Source: Streptomyces paradoxus
Lineage (GTDB): Bacteria > Actinomycetota > Actinomycetes > Streptomycetales > Streptomycetaceae
Assembly (NCBI RefSeq): GCF_014202475.1
Contig: NZ_JACHGV010000016.1
Coordinates: 1 to 64,000, forward strand
Length of the DNA stretch: 64,000 nt
Direction: 5' to 3'
A model generated the notes under the pieces. That model saw only the letters and a list, made by a program, of their open reading frames with translations, did not search any database and had not been told where the DNA came from. This document shows, piece after piece, positions 42,726 through 52,481 of the stretch. The translations under genes and the position numbers were made by a program. Numbering within the stretch: position 1 is the first letter of the stretch; every line of letters begins with the position of its first letter.

Positions 42726-43324
42726 GACTCACCCGCCTGTGTGCTCCGACGGTCGGCCCCGTGCCGTACCCCCGCCGACCCTAGGAAGCGCCGCGCGCCG
42801 GTGCGGGAGCCACGCCACCGGGCCGTTCGCCCGCCACTCCAATGCCCCCGGAGCGCGTCGCCCGGGGGGAGGCGCCACGCCGTAGCCCGGCTGGACGCTC
42901 CGGCCGGAGGACCTGGCGTGCTCTCGCCGTAGCCGACCGAGCGCATCGACCGGTCCGGCAGGTGCAGCAGGCATCAACCCGGCATCCGGCGGGAAGAAAC
43001 GGACTTCGCCTACTTCGCCACCTGACTCGACCACCCCGCCACGGCAGTCTCGGTGCTGGAACACGCTCACTCCCGCACCACGTCCCCCGGCCGCCCGCGC
43101 GCTCCTGCACCTGCGAAGTTCTCCCGCCCGAGCGCCTCCACCCAACCGGGTACGCGGGCCCGGGAGTGTGCTGACGTAGCGCACGCCCGGGCGCGATGCG
43201 CCATCGCGCCGGCAGACTGTACGAACTGGGAGCCGGACGAACCCGGAGTACGCCTCCGGTTCTGCCTGGACGTGCACCGGGCCGCCACCCCGTAGCCCGC
43301 CGCGGGTACGGGCCAGCTTTTGGC
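42726..43324. other. intergenic gap between two exoprotein genes
   Basis: About 600 bases with no frame showing protein-like composition in either strand. It presumably holds the promoter of the NHL gene (near 42726-42850) and the downstream end of the FG-GAP gene. Confidence 0.45.
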
Positions 43325-44780
43325 TCAGCTGCCCAGGGTCGTGCCGAACGCCGGGGCGCCCGAGGTGGAGACGCCGGTGGCGGACGGGCCGAACACCGAA
43401 CCGTTCGTCAGGCTCTTGAAGGACCAGACCGCGCCGTCGCTCCCGTTCTCGCCCGGGCCCGCGACCGTGAGGTCCGCCTTGCCGTCCTTGACCGTGTCGG
43501 CGAGCAGGACGCGGCCGCCGAAGCGGTCGTTGTGCTCCGAGGTGCCGGGGACGCCTGACGTGGACTGGGAGAGGGTGAGCGCGCCGGTCGCCGAAAATCC
43601 GGTCTTGCTGCCGTAGAGGATCGTCACCGTGCCGGTGTCCTCGGAGGCACCGAAGGACTCGTACGTCGCCCCGACCGCGAGGTCCGCGTGTCCGTCGCCG
43701 TTGATGTCGCCGAGCGAGACACCTCCGCCGAAGCCGTCGCCGGACTCCGGGGCGCCGGGGACGCCCGTCGTGGCCTGGGTGTACGAGGCGGTTTTGCGGT
43801 TCTCGGTGAACTGGGCCTCCGCAGCTCCGTAGACGAGGGTGACCTTGCCGCCGAGTGCGCCCGAGGGATCGGCCGCGCTCTCCCGGTGGTTGCCGGTCAC
43901 GATGTCGGCGTAACCGTCCTTGTTGACGTCGGCGACCGAGGAGACGTAGCCGCCCGGGAGGTACTCCAGCCAGTCGGTGAAGTTGGTGATCCGGCCGTCG
44001 GCCCAGGCCGTGATCGCGTCGTCAGTGCCCTTGGCGCGGCCGTGGACGATGAGACTGTCGAAGCCGGCGCCCAACACGTCGCCCGAGGACAGGTACTCGA
44101 CGCCGTACGTGTCGTTGAAGGGCCGCGACCCGTAGCCCATGCCCGCGGTTGTGGAACCGCTCATGTGCTCGCCGGACCGGGCGAACGGACCCTTCATGAT
44201 CGTGATGTTGGAGTTCCCTGTGGCGCCCACCGCGATGTCGTCGTCTCCGTCGCCGTCGAAGTCCCCGGCGGTCAGTGCCTGTCCGTAGTGATCGCGGTCG
44301 TTGGAGATCACGTTCTCGAGGGTCGAGGCACCGGACAGCCCCGCCGTGCCGCCCCAGAGGATGACGACTGTGCCGTCGTCGGGGTCGGGATTGATCTCGT
44401 AGCCGATGTCCTCGCTCGGGGCGCCGACGACCAGGTCCGCGTAGCCGTCGCGGTCCAGGTCCGCCGACGTGACCGCCTTGCCGAAGGCGTCCGAGGTCTC
44501 CGCGCTGCCGGGGACACCGGTCGAGTTCTGGGTGATGGTCTGGTACTTCGTCGTCCTCAGGCCGGTGGACGAGCCGTAGACCACGGACACCGCCCCCGCC
44601 TTCGTCTTGCCGCCGACCGTGGCACCCGGCGCGCCGATCGCGAGGTCGCGGTACCCGTCGCCGTTGAAGTCATACGGAGCCGCTGGGGTCGCCGCGTGGG
44701 CGGCGGGCACCGCCAAGGCGAGCGGAGTCAGGCCTGAGGCGAGGAGGCAAGTGGCCATCAGGAACGGGCGTGTACGCAAG
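43325..44780 (-). CDS. secreted FG-GAP (integrin-alpha-like) repeat protein
   Basis: The likely start is TTG 44780 (TTGGAGAC upstream) or ATG 44758, giving about 477-484 aa. Signal peptide: LASGLTPLALAVPAAHA. Seven FG-GAP blades carry Ca-binding DxDxDGxxDL loops: DFNGDGYRDLAIGAPGA, DLDRDGYADLVVGAPSE, DFDGDGDDDIAVGATGN, DVNKDGYADIVTGNHRE, DINGDGHADLAVGATYE, LADTVKDGKADLTVAGPGE. They form a seven-bladed propeller. Streptomyces often encode such exported proteins; binding partner unknown. Intact. Confidence 0.93.
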
Positions 44781-45339
44781 ACGTCTCCAAGAGGGAGGGC
44801 CCGCGCCGAGTGGGACGCGGGCCCAACTGCCGTAAGGGTGTGCGAGCAGGAGACCACTGAAGGGGCGGGAGGGTTGTACGGGCGTTCCGGTGAACTTTGG
44901 GGGTGCGCCGAACAGGTTCAAGCCGACTGAGAAGACGCCTGTGACGCCGAAGACGCCGGCAGCTATGGCGGCCGTGACAGCCGCCCGACAACGCCCGGTC
45001 ATCAGCGGGCCGCTCCAATGCAGCAAGAGGTCGCCTCCTCGCAACGGAAGCAGAGCCGTGCCAGCCGTTCGTCTTCGTCCAGCTCGACGCCCGGGCGCAG
45101 ACCGCAGGTGCTCTGTCAGGCACGCCCGGACCTTCCAGACGAGCCTCCCGCTGGTGTCAGCGATGCTGTTCGGACCTGTCGCGGCCCGTCTGGTCGGCCC
45201 CACGATCCCCACCGACTTGACCGAGACGGTGACGGCATCGGCTGCGAGGAGTGGAACACCAGGACGAGACACCGTGGGAGAGCCTCGTCGGCCGCCTGGT
45301 GGAGGTGGTGCTGGTGGACGTGGTGCTGGAAGTGAGGGC
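44781..45339. other. gap; possible membrane-peptide scrap
   Basis: The minus strand at 44900-45020 encodes MTGRCRAAVTAAIAAGVFGV then TGVFSVGLNLFGAPPKF, a hydrophobic stretch without a clean frame end. It may be a short membrane protein fragment. Otherwise no gene is visible. Confidence 0.3.
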
Positions 45340-45819
45340 CTGGGCCGCTCGCGCGGCGGGTTCACCAGCAAGCTCAACCTGAGCGCGGACGGCCGCTGCC
45401 GCCCGTTGTCCCTGATCGTCACTCCGGGCCAATGAGCGGACTGCACCCAGTTCAGGCCGGTTCTGGAGAAGATCCGCGTTCCCGGACCTGGCCCGGGCCG
45501 GCCACGCCAGAAGCCGGAAAGTCTCGCGGCCGACAAGGCATACAGCAACGGTCCGTGCCGTGAGTACCTGCGGCGTCAGAGCATCCGTCACACGATTCCC
45601 GAAAAGACCGACAGCCAGGCGGCCCGGCTCCGTAAGGGCTCACGCGGAGGACGGCCACCGGGCTTCGCCGGAGAGCGGTACAAGAAGCGCCACACCGTCG
45701 AACGGGCGATCAATCGCTTGAAGCAGTCCCGCGCCGTGGTCACTCGCTGCGACAAGCGCGGCTACGTCTTCCTCGGCACCGCCACCGCCGCAGCCGTAGT
45801 CATCTGGCTACGGACCTGA
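45340..45819 (+). pseudogene. IS5-family transposase, C-terminal relic with TGA
   Basis: LGRSRGGFTSKLNLSADGRC, RPLSLIVTPGQ, TGA, then TQFRPVLEKIRVPGPGPGRP, SLAADKAYSNGPCREYLRRQ, SIRHTIPEKTDSQ and RHTVERAINRLKQSRAVVTR give the C-terminal half of an IS5-type transposase with an in-frame stop at 45433-45435. No N-terminal half or inverted repeats are seen. Confidence 0.8.
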
Positions 45820-45833
45820 CGATCGGACACAGC

Positions 45834-46019
45834 TCAGCCACCGTCTTCGGCGGGTCGCTGGTGCCCACACGGCACCACGCCGCCGTTCTTGTCGAAGACC
45901 TCGGCGTCATGACCTGCGTTCACCCACACCGTGATGCCCTGGTCGTGCACGACCACGTTGAACGGCGACTGCTCCGGCTCCGTCTCGGTCACCACCGTGA
46001 ACTCCTCACCAGGACGCAT
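45834..46019 (-). CDS. hypothetical protein, 61 aa
   Basis: ATG 46017-46019 gives RPGEEFTVVTETEPEQSPFN, VVVHDQGITVWVNAGHDAEV and FDKNGGVVPCGHQRPAEDGG. Three beta-strand-like segments and a CGH motif resemble short Streptomyces proteins of unknown function. It could also be the tail of a longer gene whose 5' part is lost. Confidence 0.5.
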   Translation of the reverse strand: MRPGEEFTVVTETEPEQSPFNVVVHDQGITVWVNAGHDAEVFDKNGGVVPCGHQRPAEDGG

Positions 46020-46083
46020 CCAGCAGCAGAGCCGCCGACGATCTCTGGGCTCGTGGTTGCGAACGTGATCCAGCACTGCGGCT

Positions 46084-46776
46084 TCAGTACTCGCCCCTCG
46101 ATCGAGGTACTGCCCAGGCCAGCACATAGCCGAAGCCGTTGACGGCCCAGTGCAACGCGGCGGGCGCCAGTAGGCTTCCGGACCGGCGCCGCAGCTCGCA
46201 CAGGACGACCCCTGCTGCGGTCGTGGCGACAACGGCGGCCGCGACCGGCAGCACGCTGCCTGCCGGTCCCGTGCCGAGGACCGCTGCGGCCGCGTTGGCC
46301 CGGCTCAGCCCGCGGGAGGGAAGCACATGCCAGAGCCCGAACAGCAACGACGACACAGCCGTGGCCCACGCAGTACCGCGCCGACGCCGCACCATGGCCC
46401 ACAAGACACCTCGGAAGGCGACCTCCTCCAGCAGCACAGTGCCGACCGGCACCCGGATCAGCACCCGCCACAGCAGCTGCCCAGGGGTCAGGCCCGCGGC
46501 GCGCTCGTCCTCGAACGCCTCCCTGGTGGCCGGCAGAGCAAGCCCGACCAAAAAGACGGCAAGAACCGCGCCTACCAGGACCGATGCCCACCACAGCCCT
46601 CGGTGCAAGGCAACCGTGTCGAGCCCGAGATCGGCGCGGGTGAGACCGTCCCACCGGGCGATCAGCAGCAGCGCGGCAGCCGCGACCACGCAGGTGGGTA
46701 GGTAGGCGCCGGGCGCGAACAAATTGTTGAGCAGGTTCGCGCCCACCAGGACGGCGAGGACACAGAACATTCGCAT
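46084..46776 (-). CDS. CPBP-family intramembrane metalloprotease (CAAX-like)
   Basis: The 230-aa protein has 6-7 hydrophobic helices and the CPBP motifs: motif 1 LLEEVAFRGVLW (EExxxR, about residues 117-127), motif 2 AVSSLLFGLWHVLPS (FxxxH), motif 3 near SLLAPAALHWAVNGFGYVLA (HxxxN). Such enzymes process prenylated or membrane peptides, and some protect against or mature bacteriocins. Monocistronic, divergent from Ku; ATG start. Confidence 0.92.
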   Translation of the reverse strand: MRMFCVLAVLVGANLLNNLFAPGAYLPTCVVAAAALLLIARWDGLTRADLGLDTVALHRGLWWASVLVGAVLAVFLVGLALPATREAFEDERAAGLTPGQLLWRVLIRVPVGTVLLEEVAFRGVLWAMVRRRRGTAWATAVSSLLFGLWHVLPSRGLSRANAAAAVLGTGPAGSVLPVAAAVVATTAAGVVLCELRRRSGSLLAPAALHWAVNGFGYVLAWAVPRSRGEY

Positions 46777-47120
46777 GGTGCCACCAGCATCCCTCGATCC
46801 ACACGACGAGCCGGGATGACGGGGCGAGCGGGCTACGGCTCAGGAGTCTTCCAGGCCAGGCGCTCGCGCCGAAGGTGCGCCCGGGACGAGGCCTACTTTC
46901 AGCCCACCAGCGACCGTGCACACACTGGCTCACACCTCCGGACAGCCTCCCCACTACACCCGCAGGCGCTGCTTCGCACCGGCGGGGATTCGTCGTCCTG
47001 GTGCTCAACCTCGTGCCCGCGACGGGAGGCCGGGCGGGATAGGCAGGCGCCCCTGCACATGCGCGGCTGTGGTTGCCCTCATAGCCTGGTGTTGCTCGGG
47101 GCTAGTCACGGAGGTTTGTC
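46777..47120. promoter_or_regulatory. divergent promoter region, CPBP and Ku genes
   Basis: About 340 bases between divergent genes. GGAGG at 47109-47113 is the Ku ribosome site. No clear operator or hairpin is recognised, and promoter elements are not assignable by eye. Confidence 0.4.
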
Positions 47121-48026
47121 ATGCCCCGGAACATTTGGAGCGGCGCGATCAGCTTCGGCCTGGTCACCGTGCCTATCTCCGTGGCCAGCGCTACCGAGGA
47201 CCACTCGATCCGCTTCCACCAGTACCACCTGGAGGACATGGGCCGGGTGCGGGTGCGCAAGTACTGCGAGATCGAGGACCGCGAGGTCGACCAGGGTGAG
47301 ATCGGCAAGGGCTACCAGCTGACCAAGGAGCAGGTCATCCCGATCAGCGACGAGGAGTTGCGGGACCTGCCACTGCCGACGGCCAAGGCGATCGAGATCG
47401 TCGCATTCGTGCCGCTGGACTCCGTCGACCCCTTGAAGATCGGCGAGGGCTACTACCTGGCGCCGAGCGGGCAGGTCGCCGCGAAGCCCTACAAGCTGCT
47501 GCGCATGGCGCTGGACCGCAGCAGCAAAGTGGCTGTGGCGAAATACGCCTGGTCCGGCCGCGAGCGCCTCGGTCTGCTGAGGGTCCGCGAAGACGCCATC
47601 GTTTTGCACGCAATGCGCTGGCCTGACGAGGTCAGGTCGCCGGAGGAACTGCTGCCGCCGCCGGTCGAGCTCAGCGACGAGGAGATCGACGGCGCGCTCG
47701 CACTCATGGACAGCATGACCCGCGAGGACCTTGAAGGTGAGGAGTTCCAGGACACCTACACCGAGGCCCTCGAGCAGATCATCGAGGCCAAGCGGGAGCA
47801 CCGTGAGCCGCCGAAGACGGAGGAGCCAGCGTCGAAGCCAGGGCAGGTCGTTGACCTCATGGCCGCCCTGACCGAGTCCGTGGAAAAGGCGCGAGCCTCA
47901 CGCGGCGAGGACGCCGACGTGCACGAGCTGCCGAAGAAGAAGGCAGCGAAGAAGCAGCCGGCCAGGAAGACCACCGCGAAGAAGACCACGAAGAAGACGT
48001 CCGGGCGCCGGCCGCGCAGCGCCTAG
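47121..48026 (+). CDS. ku: Ku DNA end-binding protein
   Basis: The 301-aa bacterial Ku homodimer subunit opens MPRNIWSGAISFGLVTVPIS, followed by HSIRFHQYHLEDMGRVRVRK, YCEIEDREVDQGEIGKGYQL and the core LMDSMTREDLEGEEFQDTYT. The C-terminus is a long Lys/Ala tail (KKKAAKKQPARKTTAKKTTK) typical of Streptomyces Ku variants that bind DNA or help load ligase. Ku recruits an ATP-dependent ligase for end joining; here only 3' scraps of such ligases are nearby (52482, 59196). The TAG stop is part of CTAG, the insertion site of the next element. Confidence 0.97.
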   Translation: MPRNIWSGAISFGLVTVPISVASATEDHSIRFHQYHLEDMGRVRVRKYCEIEDREVDQGEIGKGYQLTKEQVIPISDEELRDLPLPTAKAIEIVAFVPLDSVDPLKIGEGYYLAPSGQVAAKPYKLLRMALDRSSKVAVAKYAWSGRERLGLLRVREDAIVLHAMRWPDEVRSPEELLPPPVELSDEEIDGALALMDSMTREDLEGEEFQDTYTEALEQIIEAKREHREPPKTEEPASKPGQVVDLMAALTESVEKARASRGEDADVHELPKKKAAKKQPARKTTAKKTTKKTSGRRPRSA

Positions 48027-48034
48027 GCCGTGTT

Positions 48035-48946
48035 TTAGGTAGCGGGTGACTCTTGGCCGGATAGTTCTTCGGCCAGTTCCATACAGCGCAGGCGGGCTGG
48101 GGAGAAGTCGTAGGGCATCTTGCCGGTGGCTTCGAACACGCTCATGGAGTCAGCCTCCCGCCTGCCAGAGCCGAGGTCAGCCTCGCCCTCGCCGTCATCG
48201 GCTGTGGCAGGGTGCACAGTGTCCCAGGCGTCGAAGAGGGCATCGTCGTCCTTCCCCAGGCCGGACTCCTCGATGACGGCCTGCAGGGCGCTTTCGAAGG
48301 CGTGCCGCTCGACGGCCACTTGAGCCACCCGTGGATCATCGACGGCGACACTGTCATCGAGGGCCTCCTCGGCGTCATCGATGCGGTCGGAATCCTCCCG
48401 CAGAGCGGGATGCGTGGCCAGGACGACGAAGCGGCTGGCCTGGACGGCCGCGCCGAGCGGGCCGAAGATCCGCTCAGTGACCAGCAGACTGTCCAGGTCC
48501 GCCTGACGCAGGGAGCCCTCGGGCAGGCTCTTGAGGCGTTCGGTGACGACGTCGGAGAGCAGGCCCATCCGGCTGCCTTCGGTGCGCATCCGCTGCACGG
48601 CGGTCCGTTGCCGCCGCAATTCCGCCTCCTGCACGGCGAGGGTTTCCTCCAACCGCTCCAGGATGCCCGCGATACCTTCTCCGCTGTCCGCACCGGCGGA
48701 AGCCGTGCCGGTGGTAAAGGCGTCACGGATGTCGTCCAGGGCGATCCCGGCATCGGCCATCTTGCGAATCCACAGCAAGCGGATCATGTCCTCGTACCCG
48801 TAGCGGCGGCGGTCATCGCCACCCCGCTCAGGCTCGGGGAGCAGCCCGATCTCGTGGTAATGGCGAATCGCCCGCGGCGTGCTGCCGGCGAAGGCCGCCG
48901 CGTCACCGATCTTGACCTGACGGGGTGGCGTGAAAGACGAATGCAC
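48035..48946 (-). CDS. MerR-family transcriptional regulator
   Basis: GTG 48944-48946 (GAGGAAAGG upstream) gives 303 aa. The N-terminal MerR HTH reads QVKIGDAAAFAGSTPRAIRH, YHEIGLLPEPERGGDDRRRY, GYEDMIRLLWIRKMADAGIA. A dimerisation coiled coil follows (ILERLEETLAVQEAELRRQR), then a ~180-aa acidic C-terminal effector domain. Such long MerR proteins sense small molecules or drugs; the ligand is unknown. Its frame runs without a stop into the IS relic upstream, so the native promoter may have been replaced. Confidence 0.9.
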   Translation of the reverse strand: MHSSFTPPRQVKIGDAAAFAGSTPRAIRHYHEIGLLPEPERGGDDRRRYGYEDMIRLLWIRKMADAGIALDDIRDAFTTGTASAGADSGEGIAGILERLEETLAVQEAELRRQRTAVQRMRTEGSRMGLLSDVVTERLKSLPEGSLRQADLDSLLVTERIFGPLGAAVQASRFVVLATHPALREDSDRIDDAEEALDDSVAVDDPRVAQVAVERHAFESALQAVIEESGLGKDDDALFDAWDTVHPATADDGEGEADLGSGRREADSMSVFEATGKMPYDFSPARLRCMELAEELSGQESPAT

Positions 48947-49114
48947 GAGCAGGGACCTTTCCTCAAGGGACTGGGACGTAAGTCCACCGGACCACATGCC
49001 GCTACGGAAGGTGCAACCCCATACACACCGCTCCGCCCAATGCCAAGAAATGCGCCCTTCCTCCGTAACGACCACAGGGCCGTCCTTTCCTGCTGTGGCA
49101 TCCGCACGACGGCA

Positions 49115-50040
49115 GGCTGAGGGTTCACACCACTGATCAATCGCCGCGACCTGAACCGTCGCCTCGAACCGAACCGCATGTTTATCGAACCGGGTCGCCA
49201 CGGCCCGGTGCTGCTTGAGACGGCTGATCCCGCATTCGACCGCGTGCCGGGCCTTGTAGTCCTCGCGGTCGAAGAAGGGCGGACGGCCGCCGCCACGTCC
49301 GCGGCGCATGCGGTTGCGGACCTGATCGACCGGCTCAGGAATCGTGTACCTGATGCCACGTCTGCGCAGGTAGGCGCGATTCGCGCGTGAAGAGTACGCC
49401 CTATCGCCTCGCACCCGCAGCGGGCGGCTTCTCGGCCGACCGACACCAGGCCGGGGCACCCGATCGCTTCAGGACCGGCTCGAACTGCGGACTGTCACCG
49501 CGCTGCCCGGCGGTGTTCAGTAGCGACAACGGCTTCTGTCCCTGCTCACACGCCAGATGAATCTTCGTGGTGAACCCGCCTCGCGACCTGCCCAGTCCAT
49601 GGTCTTCAGGTTCGGCGCTCACTCCGCCTGACGGTTCCTTCTGCACAGCACCGCGCCGGCGGGCACCGGCAGCATGCTGGTGTGTCCGGCAGATGGTGGA
49701 GTCGACATTGACCTCCCAGAAGATCAGCCCGGCCGTATCAGCCCTCGCCTGCTAACAACGTCAGCAGCCGGGCCCCACACCCCGACGCTGCCATCTCCGG
49801 AACAGTCCATACACTGTCTGCCACGGTCCGTACTCGAACGGCAGGTCCCGCCACGGAACTCCGGTCCGAACCCGCCACCGCACACCGTCTATCAGCCGCG
49901 ACAACCAGGCCCCCTGCGACTCATGCCGACCGCAGGCAGCAACGACTCCAGCACCGACCACTGCTCATCAGAAAGATCCCCTCGCCCCACATCTTGATCA
50001 TCAGCATGCAAAGCGTGTACAGGAAGCCGAACCCAAAACA
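49115..50040 (-). pseudogene. IS5-family transposase, frameshifted
   Basis: Blocks in several frames: LIDGVRWRVRTGVPWRDLPF, EYGPWQTVYGLFRRWQRRGV (near 49850), LGRSRGGFTTKIHLACEQGQ (49580), RAYSSRANRAYLRRRGIRYT then IPEPVDQVRNRM (49350), and DYKARHAVECGISRLKQHRA, VATRFDKHAVRFEATVQVAA (49150). At least three frame changes mean it is inactive. Confidence 0.82.
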
Positions 50041-50076
50041 CGGCCTAGTACTCCAGCTGTAGAGCGTGATCAGCCG

Positions 50077-50457
50077 TCAGGCGTCGAAGCGGTGGCGGGC
50101 GGCCTCGATGTGCCCGAAGTAGCGGTGCGTCCAGTCGCACATTCCGTCGACGGTTGCGCGTAGACCCTGGCCCGGCTCGGTGAGGGTGTATTCGACACTC
50201 GGCGGGACGGTGGGGTGCACGTTTCTCTCGACCAGGCCGTTGCGCTCCAGCATGCGCAGGTTCTGGGTGAGCATCTTGTGGCTGATGCCCTCGATCTCGT
50301 TGCGCAGTTCGCTGAAGCGCAGGGTGCGTTCACCGAGAGTCTCGATGATCAGGAACGCCCACTTGTTGGCAACGTCGGAGAAGATCTCTCGCGCCAATGA
50401 GTCCGCGCGCCTGAGGTCTGCTTCCTCGGATGGGCCCTTGATCTGCTTGGTCACCAT
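50077..50457 (-). CDS. HxlR-family regulator (transposon cargo)
   Basis: The 126-aa winged-helix protein reads LAREIFSDVANKWAFLIIET, LGERTLRFSELRNEIEGISH, KMLTQNLRMLERNGLVERNV and VEYTLTEPGQGLRATVDGMC, the standard HxlR fold. It stops only ~30 bp inside the left transposon end and is divergent from the RidA-like gene. Sequence is clearly different from the 23227 paralogue, so this is not a recent duplication. Confidence 0.93.
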   Translation of the reverse strand: MVTKQIKGPSEEADLRRADSLAREIFSDVANKWAFLIIETLGERTLRFSELRNEIEGISHKMLTQNLRMLERNGLVERNVHPTVPPSVEYTLTEPGQGLRATVDGMCDWTHRYFGHIEAARHRFDA

Positions 50458-50599
50458 CGGGTTCCCCAGTCACTGGAAAGTGCGTTCTTCCATGTCAGCG
50501 TCCACTCTCCTACGGTTCCTGAGTAACCACAAGAGACCGAAGGCGCCCTTATTGCGTGGACACGAGCCCACAGGCGCTCAGGACAAGGAGGCAGGCAGC

Positions 50600-51007
50600 A
50601 TGGCCATGAACCTGATAAACCCGAGTGGATTGCCCAAGATCGATGTCTACCGGCAGGTGTCGATCGCAACGGGGTCGAAGCTGGTCTTCATCGCCGGCCA
50701 GGTCGCCTGGGATGCCGAGGGGATCACGGTCGGCGAAGGCGACCTCACGGCGCAGGTCGAGCAGTGCTACCTCAATATCGGCACCGCTCTGGCCGAGGCT
50801 GGCGGCTCCTTCGACGACGTGGCGAAACTGACCTTCTACGTCGTCGACTGGACCCCCGACAAGATGCCCCCACTCCTGGAGGGCATCTCCCGGGCGTCCG
50901 CGAAGCTGGGCATCACCCCGGTCCCGCCGGCCACGCTGCTGGGTGTTGCGGCCCTGGACGTCCCCGACCATCTGGTCGAGATCGAAGCCACCGCGATCCT
51001 CGACTGA
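50600..51007 (+). CDS. RidA-family protein (transposon cargo)
   Basis: ATG 50600 follows AAGGAGG. The 135-aa product reads MAMNLINPSGLPKIDVYRQV, LVFIAGQVAWDAEGITVGEG, QVEQCYLNIGTALAEAGGSF, DDVAKLTFYVVDWTPDKMPP and VPDHLVEIEATAILD. As in the 23679 paralogue, the catalytic Arg position is occupied by other residues (PPATLLGVAAL), so classical enamine/imine deaminase activity is doubtful. Probably regulated by the divergent HxlR. It ends 47 bp before the transposase stop (tail to tail). Confidence 0.93.
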   Translation: MAMNLINPSGLPKIDVYRQVSIATGSKLVFIAGQVAWDAEGITVGEGDLTAQVEQCYLNIGTALAEAGGSFDDVAKLTFYVVDWTPDKMPPLLEGISRASAKLGITPVPPATLLGVAALDVPDHLVEIEATAILD

Positions 51008-51053
51008 ACGGATGCCCTTCGCCCACAGAGCACGGAAGTGCCAACGAGTGTAC

Positions 51054-52400
51054 TCAGTGGCCAACCAGCCTGCTCAGCACATCAGGTCTGATGCGCGGCT
51101 TGCCGATGATAATGGCCGACTCGGGACCACGCGGGGCCTGATGGCGTCGCCGCAAGTCGGACCAACTCAGCCAGTGGGCGTCGTCGTGCACGGGTCGCAC
51201 GACCAGGGCGACGAACACGCGCTGGATCTCATTGCAGCTGAGCGGGATCAGCTCCTCCGGAGCGGGGTGCCGGGCGTGCTCATCAGCACGGACGGCAGCG
51301 AGGAAGGCGTGGGCGAGCATGGCGAGGGTGACCCAGGGGGTCCAGGAGACGAAGCGGCGGACTTGGTGCTCGTCGAGCCCGGCGAGCACCTCCTCGGCCT
51401 GGAAGGTCTCCTCCACCCGCCACCTCGAACCCGCGACTCGCACCAGCGTCGTCAGGGGCACCGGGCCGGGCGAGAAACAACGGTAGAAGGCGAGTTCACC
51501 GGCGGTGCGGTTGCGGCGGATCAGCAGTTGGCTGCTGCCGGGGTGCGGATCGGTGAGATCGATGACTGCCCAGTCGTAGAAGCGGTGACCCTTGGCTCCG
51601 GCCCCAGCGGACAGCCGTTGCCAGGCCCGTTCGGGGAGCCGCTTGACCAGACTGTCTGCCCGGAACTTGCCTGCAACGGTGGGGACTTCGGCCGAACAGG
51701 CGATGGCCAGCACATAGCTCGTACCGCGTGCTTCCAGAGCCGCCCGTAGCTTCGGGTTCCCGCCGTAGACCTCGTCCCCGGTAATCCAGGCGGCGCGATG
51801 CCCGGCGTCCAGGAACCGCTCGATCATCAGCCGGGCGAGATCCGGCTTGGTCGCGAAGGCGGTCTGTTCGGGAAGGCCCGCAGCCTGGCAGCGATCCGGA
51901 TCGTTTGCCCATGAGCGCGGGTGTACAACTCCCGGTCGATCGCTGCGTGTCCACGCCGACCGGCATAGACAAGGTAGACCGCCACCTGGAGTTCTCGATT
52001 CTCCCGGCAGTGTCGGTGTACTGGCGCTGAACGCCGACAGTATGGGCGCCCTTCTTCACATCCCCGGTCTCGTCAACCACCAGCACGACCTGCTCGTCGT
52101 TGAGATGGTCCACGACGTAGTCGCGGACATCGTCGCGTACCGCGTCGGCGTCCCAGACGGCCCGGCACAGCAGGTGCTGCATCTCGTGTGGGGACTTCTC
52201 CCCGGCCCATTCGGCGATCGTCCAGCAGTTCTTGCGCGGCAGGTCCGACAACAGCCCGAGCGTCAACCGCCGCACTCGGCACCGGGGTTCGACCAGCGCG
52301 AACCGACCTGCGATCCGCCCATGAGCACCTCGAACCCTTCCTGCCACCGAGCGGGATCTATGCTGTGACCTGCGGCCACCGTCTCATCGTCAGTCCACAC
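51054..52400 (-). pseudogene. IS701-family transposase, multiply frameshifted
   Basis: N-terminal pieces AAGHSIDPARWQEGFEVLM (52370), then in another frame LGLLSDLPRKNCWTIAEWAG and VLVVDETGDVKKGAHTVGVQ (catalytic Asp). After a further shift near 52000 comes RAAWITGDEVYGGNPKLRAA (second D), RVAGSRWRVEETFQAEEVLA (E) and the tail to 51054. All catalytic regions exist but in at least three frames, so the element probably needs a transposase in trans. Confidence 0.85.
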
Positions 52401-52481
52401 AACTCACGATGATCAACGGTGGCCGTACCTGTCCCCGCACCGCCCTAACCAGCAAGATCACGATCTACAGCTGGAGTACTA

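Larger units (their letters stand above)
48027..50044 (-). mobile_element. IS5-type ends enclosing MerR gene and transposase relic
   Basis: GCCGTGTTTTAGGT at 48027 matches the inverse of ACCCAAAACACGGC at 50031-50044 (13 of 14). CTAG flanks both (48023-48026 inside the Ku stop, and 50045-50048). Between them are a MerR-type gene and a decayed IS5 transposase. A second, weaker left end, GGCCGTCCTTT, lies at 49077 beside the transposase C-terminus. The unit may therefore be a 1-kb IS plus a captured gene. Confidence 0.65.
50049..52478 (-). mobile_element. IS701-type transposon with hxlR-ridA cargo, 2.43 kb
   Basis: Terminal repeats starting TACTCCAGCTGTAGA(G/T)CGTG at both ends match over 22 of 23 bases. 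CTAG flanks both sides (50045-50048 and 52479-52482), the YTAR-type duplication of IS701 relatives. Inside are a divergent HxlR/RidA pair next to the left end and a decayed transposase reading in from the right end. Confidence 0.85.

Noticed and set aside
44670..45548. 292-aa minus-strand frame upstream of the FG-GAP gene
   Set aside because: It crosses the FG-GAP start and an antisense IS relic; only a short hydrophobic stretch is plausible.
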